NCBI GenBank assembly: GCA_019426215.1
Contig: CM033405.1
Span: forward strand, 28,736,199 to 28,800,198
Length of the DNA stretch: 64,000 nucleotides
Direction: 5' to 3'
Origin: Buddleja alternifolia
Lineage: Eukaryota > Streptophyta > Magnoliopsida > Lamiales > Scrophulariaceae
Below the pieces are notes generated by a model. It worked only from the letters and a program-made list of their open reading frames with translations. It did no database searches and had not been told where the DNA came from. This document shows, piece by piece, positions 23,620-36,359 of this stretch; position 1 is the stretch's first letter; every line of letters starts with the position of its first letter. The position numbers and the translations under genes are program-made.

Positions 23620-25319
23620 TGATAGGAGTCATTTTTACGTGTTATTAAGCCCCTTTGCGTTTATGTTTTAGGTTCATTTATCGCTTGATTTTGTCACTTG
23701 TGCGTTTAATTCGTGCATTAAGTGATTTCAGGCCTTAAGTGGATACAATCTAATAAAGGGTTGAAAAAGGACGTATAAAACAAGTTTAGGCCAAGATGTT
23801 TCACACCTCTACGACTAAACAAGCAAGAAACAAGCTGGAGTTAGCCAAAATCATATTTTAGTACCATTTCCGCACACCTGGGCGCCAAATCAGAAACAAC
23901 CTCCACATTGGAACGCCATTTTGATATATTTAGAGACCGAATTTGATGACGTGTCCTTCTACAAAGTTTTAGATCTATGTCTTATCTTTACATGGGGACT
24001 TTAATCATCCAATTCGGAGGTCTATGGAGAGGTTTATGAATAAAACACTATCCCTGCGCTGGAAAATACGAAAGTGGCAGCTCCCATTCATGGTAGGTGG
24101 AAAACAAGAGAATGGTAGTTCACATTCTTGGTAGGAGGAAAGTAAGAGAATGGTAGGTGGAAAACAAGAGAATGGTAGTTCACATTCTTGGTAGGAGGAA
24201 AGTAAGAGAATGGTAGGTGGAAAACAAGAGAATGGTAGTTCACATTCTTGGTAGATGGAAAGCAAGAGAATGGTAGGTGGAAATAAAAGAGAATGGAAGC
24301 ACATGTTCTTGGTTGGTGAATTCTTTTGGCTATAAAAGGAGGATTGGAGGCCATCCTACAAACACACTTGAAAACACATTCCCCATTGGGGGAGCCTAAA
24401 CACATCCTATCATCATCTTCATCATCCTTAGATTAGTTATGAATATTATCAAGAACCTCTGAAGGTGAAGAAATCAAGAAGCATGGAAGAGATGAAGATC
24501 GAAGTTCAACCATCAAAAATACGAGGGAGTTTCTTAGATTTAGATTTATTTTTGTCTATGAATATGAATCTTAATTTAAGTTCCTATCTTTTATCTTTTA
24601 TGATGAAATAGATTCTTCGAACTAAGGCCATGTTGAGGCTAAATTATGATAATTGAGTTATAAATTGTGTTTTTCATATTAATTCTATTGTTGCTTTGTG
24701 TCTTGATCTTGTTTGAATGCATCATATGCTTAGCTACCATATGCATGATTTATTGCTTAAATTATTCGTTCGAGAGAAGTTAATTTAAGGTGCAAAGAAG
24801 ATCATCACATAATCCGTAAAAAATAGGGAATTGCCCCTAGAGATAGGTAGAGATTCCCGGGTGCAGTTAGCCGGATTAATCCGGGGAAATTCTAGAACTT
24901 GAATGCATGATTGTTGGTTAGATTCTCGGATAGACATATCTAGAGAATCGTCAATTAATCATAGGATTATTACAACCGAGACATCGGGTAGTAATTATTT
25001 AAGGTTTTTTCCACCAAAGCATCATTAGTCTAATAATATGAGAACATGTTTATAATGAAAATTGATTAATTTATGCCAACACATGTGTCTTAGTTGCTCT
25101 CTTCCATAGCTATCTTGATTTCGACATCTTGTTTCTTATTTCTTACTTCCATAATATTTTAGTTAATTCTTGTTTTAGTTTAAGTTCTTCAATTGCTTTA
25201 AAATCATAAACTAAAATACAAGTCCTTGAGGTTCGACAATCTGGACTTTATTGTCCACTTTATTACTACACACGACCAGTCCACTTGCTGTTTAATACAC
25301 GTAAGGATTTTTCGTGTCA
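23620..25319 (+). mobile_element. Solo LTR, 1.7 kb
   Basis: Begins TGATAGGAGTCATTTTTACG, ends GGATTTTTCGTGTCA, and has an exact 5-bp target duplication ACCAG (23615-23619, 25320-25324). It contains a 60-bp tandem repeat. Similar in ends and layout to the LTR at 18351. It is the youngest insertion of this nest. Confidence 0.75.
24088..24295. repeat. 60-bp tandem repeat
   Basis: Just over three units with a 60-bp period, each containing GGTAGGTGGAAAACAAGAGA and TTCACATTCTTGGTAG. It lies inside the LTR at 23620-25319. Its open frames are artefacts of the repeat. Confidence 0.9.
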
Positions 25320-26581
25320 ACCAGCATTGCCAGTGCTGGAAATTTCTGTGCGAAAATTGCTTGGGAAAATGTGGTTTCTATGTTGTGGGTTGAGCTTTCT
25401 CTTTCCATGGTTTCTTGAATGGTTTTTGGTAGTTAAAATGAGACGCAAATGGGGATGAAATCTGATTTTGGAGCATGTAATACTTGAGTGAATGAGAGGA
25501 GAAATGAGGAGCAAGATAGGGGTGAATATATATAGGGGTGGTGAGGACTTCATTGCAATTTCTTCTTCTTCTCCTTATTTTTCCTCATATCCCAAACAAT
25601 CATAGTAATCTTTAAGGCCCCACATGGATGCAAATTGATGTTTAAGTCCATCCACTTATTTGAATAATCCTTGGGTATGTACGTACTATAATTATTACGT
25701 ATTAAATCAAGTTATATTCTATACATTATGCTACTAATCATCGGATTACTAAGTAGATTAGTATTTAGAAAACTCTGGTGTCACACCCCCACCCCACCCA
25801 AACCTCTGTCGTCGTACCTCCGCCGACTTCACTGTGTAAAGCCACCGTCATCCACTCCAAATCTCCGGCCTGCAAATCAAAATATTGTTTATATATATAA
25901 CATGGTCCTTCTGGTCCATCTTTTAGCACTGGTCCTTCTGCAAATCGATTTGCAGAAGGGCGGCGGCGGAGACGAGCTTCGATTTGCAGGAGGACGGTGA
26001 CGACGACGGGCTTCGGTTTGCAGAAGGACGACAGCGGCGTTTTTTATTTGGTGAAGATGCGACGACGACATCATAGAAGGCGGCGACGGAGTTGTAGAAG
26101 GCGGCGGTGGCTGAACATGGCGGCGGCCGGCGGGGTGAGGATGAGTGGTGGTGTGGGAGTGGTAGCCATGGCAGGTATACATACATATACTTATGTGTAT
26201 ATATATATTATTAATATATCTTTATAAATTATAAATTAAAAAGTATATATTTAAATATGAAATATGTTTTTAAATTAAATAAATAATTAAATATAATATA
26301 TATAATATGAACCATTGATATCTTTTAGATCTATGGATGTGATTAATCAAATTTAAAGAATATATAGATATTAATCTGGAACGTCGATTTTATCCTATTT
26401 GATTCAATGGTTGTTAATCAGGGGCAAAATTATCCAAAAAGGTCAAAAAATTATAACCAGTCGCACTACGCGCGAGTGAGATGCATAGGGGGTTAAATTG
26501 TACCTTTATTTTTTTTCATAGGGGGATGTTTTGTGAATTTTTATATCAGAGGGGTTAAATGGGATTTTACTCCAGAATTTT

Positions 26582-29198
26582 GGAGCTGTTAACTCTTCTA
26601 TTAACTTTCCTACAAAGCAAAAAAGACTTGGCATTTATTTCTATCAAACTTTATTTTTCTGAAGATATTGCGCTAACCTTCAAAATTCTATGTTGATATA
26701 TTCACTACAATTCTACAATTTAATACAGTTCATGATTTTGAACTTTTTTTTTAATGTTATATGAATTGGATCTCTTCTTCATCCGGGATGAATGTGTTAG
26801 CATGGATGGAGCTAACAATTTTGGTCCAGGAGGGAAATGAAATTTATCAAATTTATTGGGCAATTTTATTTTTTTTTTGTCTTCAAAGTTGAGGAGGGCG
26901 GGTATGTGCCACCAGCCCGTTGGCTTTGTCCCTATTTGTCAGGTCAAATTTGGTACTTGGGTTGGGCACGATACCTCAAGTTCCCAATTCGATAAATGAG
27001 ATCGACATAAATCTACATGCTCATTAGGCTCACTTGGCTGGTTCATAACGACGTATGTACTTCCGAAGATCCTATCTGTATAAGCTCAAATCACTTCCCA
27101 ATTCCTTTTTGTCTTTAGATATATAGAAATAACAATCTGTCTTCATCATATACTAGTATGATTACACACTCGATACATATGATTGTTTATATAAAATTAT
27201 AAAATAAAGACGTATATTAATTTTTTTGTGTAGTAAATATTTTTAATTATTTTAATATATATTTGGATTTATAAGAAGCTAATGAAAAAAAATCATAAAA
27301 ATAAAATGAAACAATAAGAAAAGAAAAGAAAATGGATAAAGTCGAGATGTTAAAGAGACAGTGGATGAGACTTGAGAGAAAAAAGTAATTCATTTTGTCG
27401 TTACAGTTTTTTTATTTTTTGATATCTTCGTTACACTTAAAACACACCAAAGTAATTGCTGCAAGAGTCTCACACTTTATGATTCTATACTATTCATAAA
27501 GAACCAATACCATAAAAGATTTAATTTGATAAGCTTGGTAATTTGAAATGACATTTAACCACTTAAAAGAATTTGCCAAGTGTCAAACTCAATTTCTTCT
27601 TCTCCCTCTTTTATATCTTTTCTCACTTTTTTTTTTTTATCTTTTCTACATTTTTTAATCACTAGCAATTTTTTTTTTCTTATTTTCTCTCCAACTTATT
27701 TCCAAGTACTTACAATAACTTATACAAAATCTAACTATTGCATATAAAATCATTGATAAAATACTATACTTATGTACGTAATGTCAATTCAATCTATAGA
27801 CTATTAAGAAAAGTTCATGTTACAAACTAAGAAATTAAATTAATGACTTAATTTTATTTTTATTTTATAATTATCAAGCACACGAATTGAGTATATGTCA
27901 CTGCGACTATAGTATATAGATAGAGAGCTAGGTTAATAGCAACCGACCTTTATGTTTCTTTAAGATTGAAGTTAACGTGTTATATATGTCAATTCTGGAT
28001 AAAAAGATATCTTATGTTAAAAGATTTAATTGAATTTTGAAAAGTGTAACAGAATCAATTACCATAATTGGTGGTTGAAAATTAAGTATGCTGAGCGAAA
28101 ACCATCATCCGATGATCTGGAATGAAGATTATGTATGGACAAATGGATATACTCCAGTAAATTTGCTATAGCTATTAAATTTCATCCTTATCATCTAATA
28201 AATAGTTTCCTACAAATCTTCACCTAATTAACAACCAATATTCTACCAAAGACAGAAGTGATCCAGCAAACTAGTCACAATTATTCCTTACTAATTACAG
28301 CTAATTATCTAAACACATAATTTCCTTAAAAATCAAATCCAATAGTTTCCAAAATCGAAAATAGATTCTTCAAAATTTTATTTCAAATTAAACGTCTCTA
28401 CTTCTTCACAAAATCTTTTTAGTTTTCGATTGGTGTTTAAAGTTTGGTTTTCTTCTCTTATATGAGTCTGATTTCTCAAATGAGTTTATGGATTTTGTTC
28501 GAGAATTTCGGTTTTTGAAATTTGATTGTTTTGTCTTACCTTTTTTATTTTTCTCAGATGACAAATATCCAGTGGTTGATTAATGGTCTTGGCATGTGTC
28601 TTTATATCAATTAATTAATTCTCCTCCACTAATTAATTAAATTCAATTTATTTAATCTCCTTTAATTCTTTCACAGGGATTAATTCATTTACTAAACTAG
28701 TGAACTTAACCTAGTGAGTGTGTAACACATTAGTTCCATTTATTTGATAATAGTAGGTGCACTTTCACGTCGTGCCGGTGTACTTTTCTAAAATGAAAAA
28801 TACTAGATAAAATCACTTTTGATTCAATCAGACTCTAAATTAGTCACCACATGCATTAATTCAAAACATCTACAAATCAAGGTTACTGGCTAGCAACGTG
28901 CCACGACCCTATAAATTGTTATGAATATTTTTATGGTAGACACTAAACACTTGTATTTATCATCCGTTGTAAACTTTTGAGTGATAAAATAAAATCATCG
29001 AACTTCTGGATAACACACACAATTTTAATTTAAAATATAGAAAATAAAAACCAAACGATTAGTAAAAGCAAAAGTATTAACTCTAATTGCACCGTACTAA
29101 ATTAAAAAAAAAAAAATTAACGAAAAAAATTTGAACAAAATGCTGATACTAAACACTAATAACAACAAAATGTAGTTTCAATTACAAATGACCACACA
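26582..29198. other. AT-rich intergenic DNA
   Basis: About 2.6 kb between the nested element and the early nodulin-like gene. Mostly AT-rich with poly-T/A runs; no credible gene. The stretch 27470-27790 looks like decayed MITE material but has no clear ends. Confidence 0.4.
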
Positions 29199-29259
29199 AT
29201 GACCTACAATCCACAAATCAAGTACGCCATGCAAATGGTCTTATATCAATTTTCTGTCT

Positions 29260-30330
29260 CTAAACCAAGGCCAAAATCCCCACCACCGCAACGCCGCCCA
29301 AGAACCCTGCCTTCAGCCCCGAACCGCCGTTATGAGGAGCTGGAGCGGGGGCATGGTGGTGGTTCACCACCGGAGAAGGAGACGGCGCAGCCGGAGAATG
29401 GCCACCGGAGTGGTGATTGGCGGAAAGAACAACGATTTCGAGCTTTTGACCCTTCTGGCAGTGGTCTTCAGCACCACTGATGAAGTAAAATGGACCTGAT
29501 CTATCAAGAGTAATTTTGGTGTTCCCATCATTGTATGATTTAATGGGATTGGATTTGTTGCATGTTTTGTAGCTTTCTTCACTCACTTGTAGCACTGAAT
29601 CACTCTTGCCATCATACTTTAGAACTGTCAATAAAGGTATCATCAACAAGGAACATAAAACAAAAGTGCAGCTACAAATGCTGATGTGACGTACTCTGAA
29701 CAGTTTGATATGTTAAAAACATGGGATTTTCATAAGATTTTATAGAAAAATTTCCTAAAGTTATAACTAGGAAAGAATGAGTGGATTTCACAGACTAATT
29801 CAAGATAATTAGTGCAAATCTGAATTTATATGTAGATTAGATTAAATTCAACGAATTTTTTTTCTAAATTTAATTTTGTGAGTGAGATTTTTTTCTCCCT
29901 CCTAAAATTAGAGAAAAAATTAATTCACGTATATATAAGCAAAGAAAACTTTTTTTAATTAGAAAAATAAGAATGTAGTATATAGATTATATCCATGCAT
30001 AATAGGAAACAAGAAGACAGAAAGGGATGAGAGATCAGATGAAAAATCACATAAAATACACAAATCAAGAAAATGACCCCCCCCCCCCCCCCCCCCGGCC
30101 CCAACAAAAAAACTCTTAAAAAAAAAAGAAAAAACAGAAATTTTACCAATAGAATCATCGATCTGAAACCGAATCTTTTCAGCCCATTTGTTGAACTCAT
30201 CTGGAGAAGAAGGTACTTCCCATGACTTCTTCTTGCCACCAACCACAAACTCTTTTGCTTCAGATAAACTAGAAATGGATAAGAAAATCACAATTGCCAA
30301 ACAGGGCACAAGGGATTTTAGCAAAGCCAT
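29260..30330 (-). CDS. Early nodulin-like protein (phytocyanin family), two exons
   Basis: Exons 30330-30147 and 29624-29260 on the minus strand give 182 residues. Donor ATTG|GTAAAA and acceptor TTGACAG|TTC restore the frame as DDSI-VLKYDG. Layout: signal peptide 1-25; plastocyanin-like domain about 27-128, with the disulfide pair Cys83 (YKTC) and Cys117 (DHC); Pro/Ala/Ser arabinogalactan-type region 138-158; and a hydrophobic C-terminal tail 168-182 after NGGSG that fits a GPI-anchor signal. Of the four copper ligands in true phytocyanins two are replaced (Asp70 for His, Ser111 for Cys), while His116 and Gln121 remain. It should therefore not bind copper as a blue-copper centre, as is usual for early nodulin-like proteins of the plasma membrane. 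The intron holds a long poly-C/G tract. Confidence 0.92.
30077..30098. repeat. Poly-C tract in the early nodulin-like intron
   Basis: A run of about twenty C on the plus strand (poly-G in the transcript), followed by GGCCCC. Its length is likely variable between individuals and could be inaccurate in an assembly. Confidence 0.8.
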
Positions 30331-30401
30331 TTCAATGCAGAAATGAGAAATTATTCAGAGAGAGAAAGTAGGGTTTTCTTGGCTGGAGCCATTTTGTCAC
30401 T

Positions 30402-30471
30402 CATATATATACTACTAGATTTCAGTAATTTGCGTTGGTTTGAAATGTTTGGGGCACGTGAGGGGCACGTG
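30402..30471 (-). promoter_or_regulatory. Early nodulin-like gene promoter: TATA and two G-boxes
   Basis: On the minus strand a TATA-type ATATATATGA (about 30402-30411) lies 70-80 bp before the ATG. Two G-boxes CACGTG at 30455-30460 and 30466-30471, in the repeated context GGGGCACGTG, lie about 50 bp further upstream. G-boxes bind bZIP and bHLH factors (abscisic acid or light signalling); the regulation is inferred. Confidence 0.6.
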
Positions 30472-30474
30472 TTT

Positions 30475-31985
30475 GCAAAAATGTGTTGGACGGGGGATTT
30501 GATTTTGAACGTTGGACATAAAAATTAATTGGTTTTGATTATTTATTGTATATTATTAGCAAAATTAATTAAGCCGTTTCATGTCATTGTTATCAGTACC
30601 GAAAATGATAACAAGAGAAAAAAGATCTCATTGTTATTAATGAAAAAGTAAAAGAAATTGACCAAGAGATACTGAAAATAAACATAATTTGATTCTTTAA
30701 ATGACCTTTATTAATTATTCGGCTTTAATATAGTAGTGAATAGGAGGTGCGTCTTTTTAAAGATTTGTTGGGAGTGGCAAGGAATATGGTTTTTGATTTT
30801 GGAAATTAATTCTCCTGATTCAGAGCTATGATATAATCATAATAATTTATGTATGCTATTAAGAAATAATCAGTGTTTAAAAAACAGTTTTTGGTTTGAC
30901 AAACTGTTTTGGTGACCAGTGAAGAATTTTCTTAAAAAAATAAATTGGGTGTACATACACCACGTGACTATATGACTGATATAATGAAACCTCATATATT
31001 TTGATTATGTGATTTAGTGACAAGCACATAGTTCACCAACTTGGTATAGCGAAAAGCTATGATGTACGAATACTTTTAAAAATGACCAAATGCAGTTTCG
31101 TATGTGTATCATACCCGTATCCGGCACGAATACTCTCGGATACCGTGTTCGGAATATTTTTGAAGTGTCCGAAAATGGAAAGAATAAAAAAATTATGAAT
31201 ACCGAATCAGACACAAAATTTGAAGTATCGGACACACTGTGGATGCCATATAGAGTATTTTTTTTAAATTATTATACAATACTTTTTGTGCTAAAATAGG
31301 AAAAAAAGTTAATATTTTGGATGTTTTGTCAAAATTAAACAAAGTTAAACAAATGACAAAAAAATTAAAGGAACGAGAAAAAAAAGTTATTTATGACAAT
31401 GAACCTATTGAATCAAATTTTTTATAAGTACTATACGTGTATATATATATATATATATATAGACGTATCATCAACGTATCATATCCTAAAATTCTGAAAT
31501 TTAACGTATTTTGTATCCGTGCCTGATAAGCGAGAAATATATTCTTATAGTATTTTATTTCATCAAATTTTATTTCTCATCTATCTCTATTTTCTTTTCT
31601 CTTCCTTTGCCTTTTATTTAATCTCAATTAATTTGAATTCAAAAATTTTTGTATGAGATTTTATTTTTTACATACGCATCATGTATGCATTATTCCCTAG
31701 TGTGGTGAAATTTTCGTGAAGTTGAATATCGATTATAGTGCGATTTGAAGTGTGAAAACTCTCTAAAAGTAGCTCCTTACAAAGGGAATATATTTATTCT
31801 AAATTTCAGGAAAAATCAGGATAAATTCCTTTTGTTTTGCTACTGACCTTTTATTTATTCTCATTTGATTCTTCTTACAAAGTTCCTTTTATTTGTACCG
31901 ACCTTTCAACTCAAAAATTTGCATGATAAATTTTACTTTAATTAAAATAGACAGAATTCTAAGTACGTAATTAGACTAGAATTCT
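30475..31985. other. Unclassified AT-rich DNA
   Basis: No gene seen. Around 31095-31230 there are GTATCCG/GTGTCCG-type repeats typical of decayed plant repeats, and a TA microsatellite near 31440. Confidence 0.4.
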
Positions 31986-32120
31986 TGAGAAGAAGAATTA
32001 TTGTATATATCTGAATAAGTGTTACAATATACAATACACTGTATAATTAAGTAAACAAAAGTGTAATCCTAATGAAGCCCTAACTGTACAAATATAGGCT
32101 GGGCTATATGTACACTAACA
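31986..32120 (-). repeat. 3' LTR of the minus-strand copia element
   Basis: On the minus strand the LTR starts TGTTAGTGTACATATAGCCC right after a polypurine tract ACTGGGGG, and ends near CTTCTTCTCA. The length of about 135 bp is an estimate because the 5' LTR is missing. Confidence 0.5.
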
Positions 32121-35028
32121 CCCCCAGTAATCTGAGCACTGGGCAGAAGGAAAAAGTGGCCTCATAGCTGTGCGAACTTTGGAGCGGGTACAGCTTTGGT
32201 AAAAATATCAACTATCTGATAATTAGTGGGAACATACTTCACCAAAACATCTCCAACAATGACCTTTTTTCGGACAAATTGATAATCAATCTCAATGTAT
32301 TTCGTACGAGCGTGGAACACAAGATTGAGAACCAAATATATAGCACTAATGTTGTTGCAAAAGACCGAAATAGGATGAGTAAGAAAGACCCCCAGATCAC
32401 GAAGAATGTAATATGACCAACAAGTCTCAACTACACATAAGCAATGGAGCAGTATTTTAACTCAGTAATAGATCGGGATACAGTAGCCTGTTTCTTGGCG
32501 GACCAGGAGAGAAGGTTATCACCAAGATATACAACATATCCAGTAGTAGAGCACTGACTATCAGGACAATCGGCCCATACAGAATCAGCATAAATAGTAA
32601 GAGAATTCAATGAAGAAGGGTGAGTAAGTAACCCAAAATCAAGACTACCCCGAAGATAACTTAGAATTCTCTTAACCATCAGAAAGTGAATATCCCAAGG
32701 AGAATGCATGAACTGACTGACCAGGGTCATTGCATAAGCAATATCAGGTCGAGTATGCGTGAGATACTGTAGGCCCCCAACAATATTATGAAATAGAGTC
32801 AGGTCGGAGAAAAGGTTACCCTCAAGATCAGAGGGAGTAGACTTCGGAGAAAGAGGAAAGGCAACTGGCTTCAAACTCATCATATCAAACCTTTGTAGAA
32901 CCTTAGTGGCATACTTTTTCTACAAAATAAAGAGACCATGAGAGTCTCGTGTAGCATGAAAACCCAAAAAATAATGAACATCCCCTAAATCTTTCATAGA
33001 AAGCACCTGAGAAAGTCGAGAGATAAGGGCAATGACAGAAGCAGAGTCATTCCCAGTCAAAATAATAGCATCCACATATAGGAGGAGAACCAGTGTAACA
33101 GAGCCAGAATGTAGACAAACATGGACATATCAGCATTGCTGCTAGTGAAACCGAACCAAACTTTTGAAACTAATCCTGAGGAGCTTGTTTCAGACCATAG
33201 AGAGCCTTCCATAGTTGACAGGCATGTGAAGGATACTGGGGATGAATAAATCCATGGAGCCGATCCATAAGCACAGTCTCTGTAAGATCACCGTGAAGAA
33301 ATGCATTGTTCACATCAAGCTGACGAATAATCCACTAACGAGGGATAGCAATAGAGAGAATTGTACGCATAGTAGTCGGCTTAACCACAGGACTGAAGGT
33401 CTCACCAAAGTTAATTCCAGCATGTTGCTTAAACCCCTAAGCAACCAAATGGGCCTTATACTGCTTAATGGATCCATCAAATTGTAACTTTACCTTGTAG
33501 ACCCGCTTGGAACCAACAAGATTTTTGGTAGGATCCGGTGGCACCAAAGTCCATGTGCCATTGGCCTAAAGAGCATTAAAATCATCAACCATGGCAACAC
33601 GCCAAAGAGGATCTTTGGCTGCCTGTGTATAGCATATCGGCTCCAGAGGTGGATAAATAGCAGACAATGAGGGTAGAACTCGAGGCTTATGTGTACCAGC
33701 ACAAGACGCGTGATCGTAAGGTGACGAGGTGGCGGATCAGGGACAACAAATGAAGACTCTAGAGGAGGAGAAACTGGAGTGGAGTCCGAAATTAGAGATG
33801 GGAAGACGAAGACTCATTAGGAGGCGGGGAAGGAGCCAAAGAGGAGACCGATGCAGAGCTATGTGAAGGACCCGGAGGGGAAGAAGGCATGGTAGAGTCC
33901 ACAGACAAGGGTAATGCAAGAGTTATAGCCGTAGTGGTGATAGGGGAATTAGTGGGACCAAGATATGGTGGACGGGGAAGAGAGACCAAAATTCTACTGA
34001 ACCAAGTTAGAGATGGAAGCGGAAGTGAGAGTGGAATAGGTAAATGTGTCTTCATCAAGGACTAGATGATGACTAATATGAACAACACCAGAGATAGGAT
34101 CAAAGCAACGATAACCCTTGTAGTCCGGGGCATAACCCAAGAAGATACAAGGGGCCGAACAAGGATCGAGCTTGTGAGCAGCACGATGACCAACATGCAA
34201 AAAACATGCACAACCAAAAGTCCAAAATGAGGAATAGTTAGGGAAACGACTAAATAGAACCTCAAAAGGAGACTTGTGGTGGAGAAGTGGAGTGGGAAGA
34301 CGGTTTATAAAAAACATAAATGTATAGAGAGCATCGACCCAAAAGGAATGGGGAAGGTGAGCCGTGAGACGTAAAGTACGAATCAAATCTGCTATACGGC
34401 GATGCTTACGTTTCGCCATACCATTTTTTTGCGGAGTATAAGGTCAAGACAGACGAAACTGAATGCCAGAGACAGCAAAATGGTTACGGAACTGAGCATT
34501 ATCAAACTTACAATCACCATCACTTTGAAAAAATTTGATTTTAGTAGAGAAGAGATTTTCAACCAATGTTTTGAAATTACAAAAGTGAGTAAAAACTTCA
34601 GATTTAGCAAGCATGGGATAACACTAAGTAAAACATGTAAAATCATCAACAAAAATAACATAATACCGAAAACCAGAAGTAGATATAACTGGAGAAGTCC
34701 ATACATCATAATGAATTAAGTAAAAGGTCACTGAGATATGCTTCTCAACAGGCTAAAAAGGTAACTTGTATGACCGACCTAACTGACAATTTAAAAAAAA
34801 AAAAAGAAACAGAACTATCTCTAGAATGTAAAACACCTCGACGACAAAGCTGCTTAAATTAAAAAAGACTCGGGTGACACAGATGACGATGCTAAATATC
34901 AGCAGAGACTGCTCGGGCAACAAAAGCACCAGTAGGTGAGGACACCAAACTAAGAGACTCTGGATACAGACCAATAGTAGAAGGAGACTCCAGAAGAACT
35001 TTCTCTGTTGCCTTGTCTATAACACCAC
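32121..35028 (-). pseudogene. Decayed Ty1/copia pol (integrase, RT, RNase H)
   Basis: Read on the minus strand from 35028: the pre-integrase region (KVLLESPSTIGLYP, about 35010-34960), integrase (RTLRLTAHLPHSFWVDAL and SPFEVLFSRFPNY, 34419-33994), a proline/serine-rich linker, RT with the [12 protein letters not shown] region near 33300, and the RT/RNase H block (GGLQYLTHTRPDIAYAM, YADSVWADCPDS; 32883-32431). Several frameshifts and stops separate these pieces, so no protein is made. The 5' part (gag, protease, 5' LTR) is absent and coding similarity ends abruptly near 35028. The lineage is related but not identical to the plus-strand copia at the left edge. Confidence 0.88.
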
Positions 35029-36359
35029 ATATTTTATACTTATTAATGTATTTAAATTTTTAAAAGATAAATACCCATTTGGACTTATTTTATACGTTCA
35101 GGGGTTAATGTGAATTTTTTTATATTTTCTGAGCAACACCCCTATTTCCATAAGTTTCTTTAATTCAATGTAAATGTTCTTCACTTCTAATTATTATACT
35201 TGGACATAATTGTTTTAGATAGAGATTTCAAATTTTATGTTTCTAATAGTACTCAAGTGAAGTTAAGCAAATTTCAAGGACTCTTTGATTTGTTGTCTTC
35301 ATTGATTAGCTAACTTGTGACACCTAAGGTCTTGTAGTTCACATATTCAAGTACCATGTGTAGTACACCTACATATTTAAAGAAAAATTACAATCAACAA
35401 TTCATTTTCACAACTCCACATTTCTGTAGTAGCTTCTTTGGAGTTCGGTTTAGATGTTCATATGATTGTCAAAAATGGATATCTTTAACTTATATTCATC
35501 CTAAGAGAATAAGGAATGACCCTATGGAGCCTAGGTTTTCTAATTAGTTCTCTAAAGTTCCTCAATTGACCACCAAATCTCCATGCATGTGCTGTGTTTG
35601 CATTTTCTGAAACTTTACATGTGTTGTATTAGCTTTAAACCATTCTTATATTGGTCCGATTATTCATTAAAACCCACGGTTGTAAAGATACAAGAGTGTA
35701 GATATTGTTACAGGTTGGTTATTCTAGAAATCATTAACATAACGGTCCAGAATATGCATTCATAGAAACACTGCCAGTGTGCAGTTTCCATTTCTAGAAA
35801 CTGCCTTATGTATTTGTTTTAACTATAACTACCCTTACAATGATCCAATCACTCGTCCGATAATACCAATAGAATGATTATTGAGTATAGATACTTTTAA
35901 TGTTAATTTTTTCTGGAATCCAATTCGTAGACAGTCAAGAAACAGCACCTCAAAATTACTGCTAGTGCCCTGTTTTGATTTCCAGAAACGGCCATCCACT
36001 TTGTTTTGACCAGAAAGGGACATTCCTCATGTCCGATTGCACATGCAAGACTGCTATTAAAAATCCTTGTGAGTTTAGGTAGTTATAGATGTACAATTTG
36101 ACAAAATCAATGGTGCAATGGATCCGGAAATGGGAGTTGATTACAAGATGACAAGATGTGCATGAATTTGGCAATCTAGGGAGATAAACTTCAAAAGCCC
36201 TGTTCACCTTTTTCAAGAGTGGTTTTTGGGATGAATTTTACATGGTGAGTTTTCTCAGAGTTTTTGGAGTATGTGGATATAAGTTTTAATATCGGGTATC
36301 ACGGTTTATGGACGAACAAAAGGAAATGATAACGATAAGGACGCACGAAGGTAGATGGA
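35029..36359. other. Unclassified, probably LTR-derived DNA
   Basis: No gene seen. The text around 35760-36010 (repeated GAAACTGCC and CCAGAAA motifs) resembles internal LTR sequence of non-coding retrotransposon remnants, but no ends were found. Confidence 0.35.

Larger units (their letters stand above)
20759..25785. mobile_element. Solo LTR with a second LTR nested in it
   Basis: Begins TGTCACGCCCCCAAATTT and ends CTCTGGTGTCACA, so it has TG...CA ends with an inverted TGTCAC-like border. It is flanked by CCCCC on both sides (20754-20758, 25786-25790), a consistent but low-complexity target duplication. After removing the nested LTR (23620-25319) it is about 3.3 kb. No gag or pol is seen. 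Confidence 0.6.
20280..26573. mobile_element. TIR element (MULE-like) split by an LTR
   Basis: The ends are inverted: left GGAGTAAAATCCCATGCACC, right ...TGGGATTTTACTCC, with arms recognisable over about 100 bp (shared ATATAAAAATTCACA). Flanks are near-identical (AGAATTTA at 20272-20279, AGAATTTT at 26574-26581). The remaining interior is 20280-20753 plus 25791-26573, including a GC-rich stretch (25930-26140) with repeated CTGCAAATCGA/TTTGCAGAAGG motifs but no convincing protein. The solo LTR 20759-25785 is inserted in it. Confidence 0.6.

Noticed and set aside
24005..24405. About 100-codon minus-strand frames with a regular repeat
   Set aside because: Produced by the 60-bp tandem repeat inside a solo LTR; 60 is a multiple of three, which keeps frames open.
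25889..26227. Overlapping frames in the GC-rich stretch
   Set aside because: Arg/Ser/Pro-rich low-complexity text without domains, inside a TIR element; a captured gene fragment is possible but cannot be shown.
29199..29480. 93-codon plus-strand frame
   Set aside because: Antisense shadow of exon 2 of the early nodulin-like gene.
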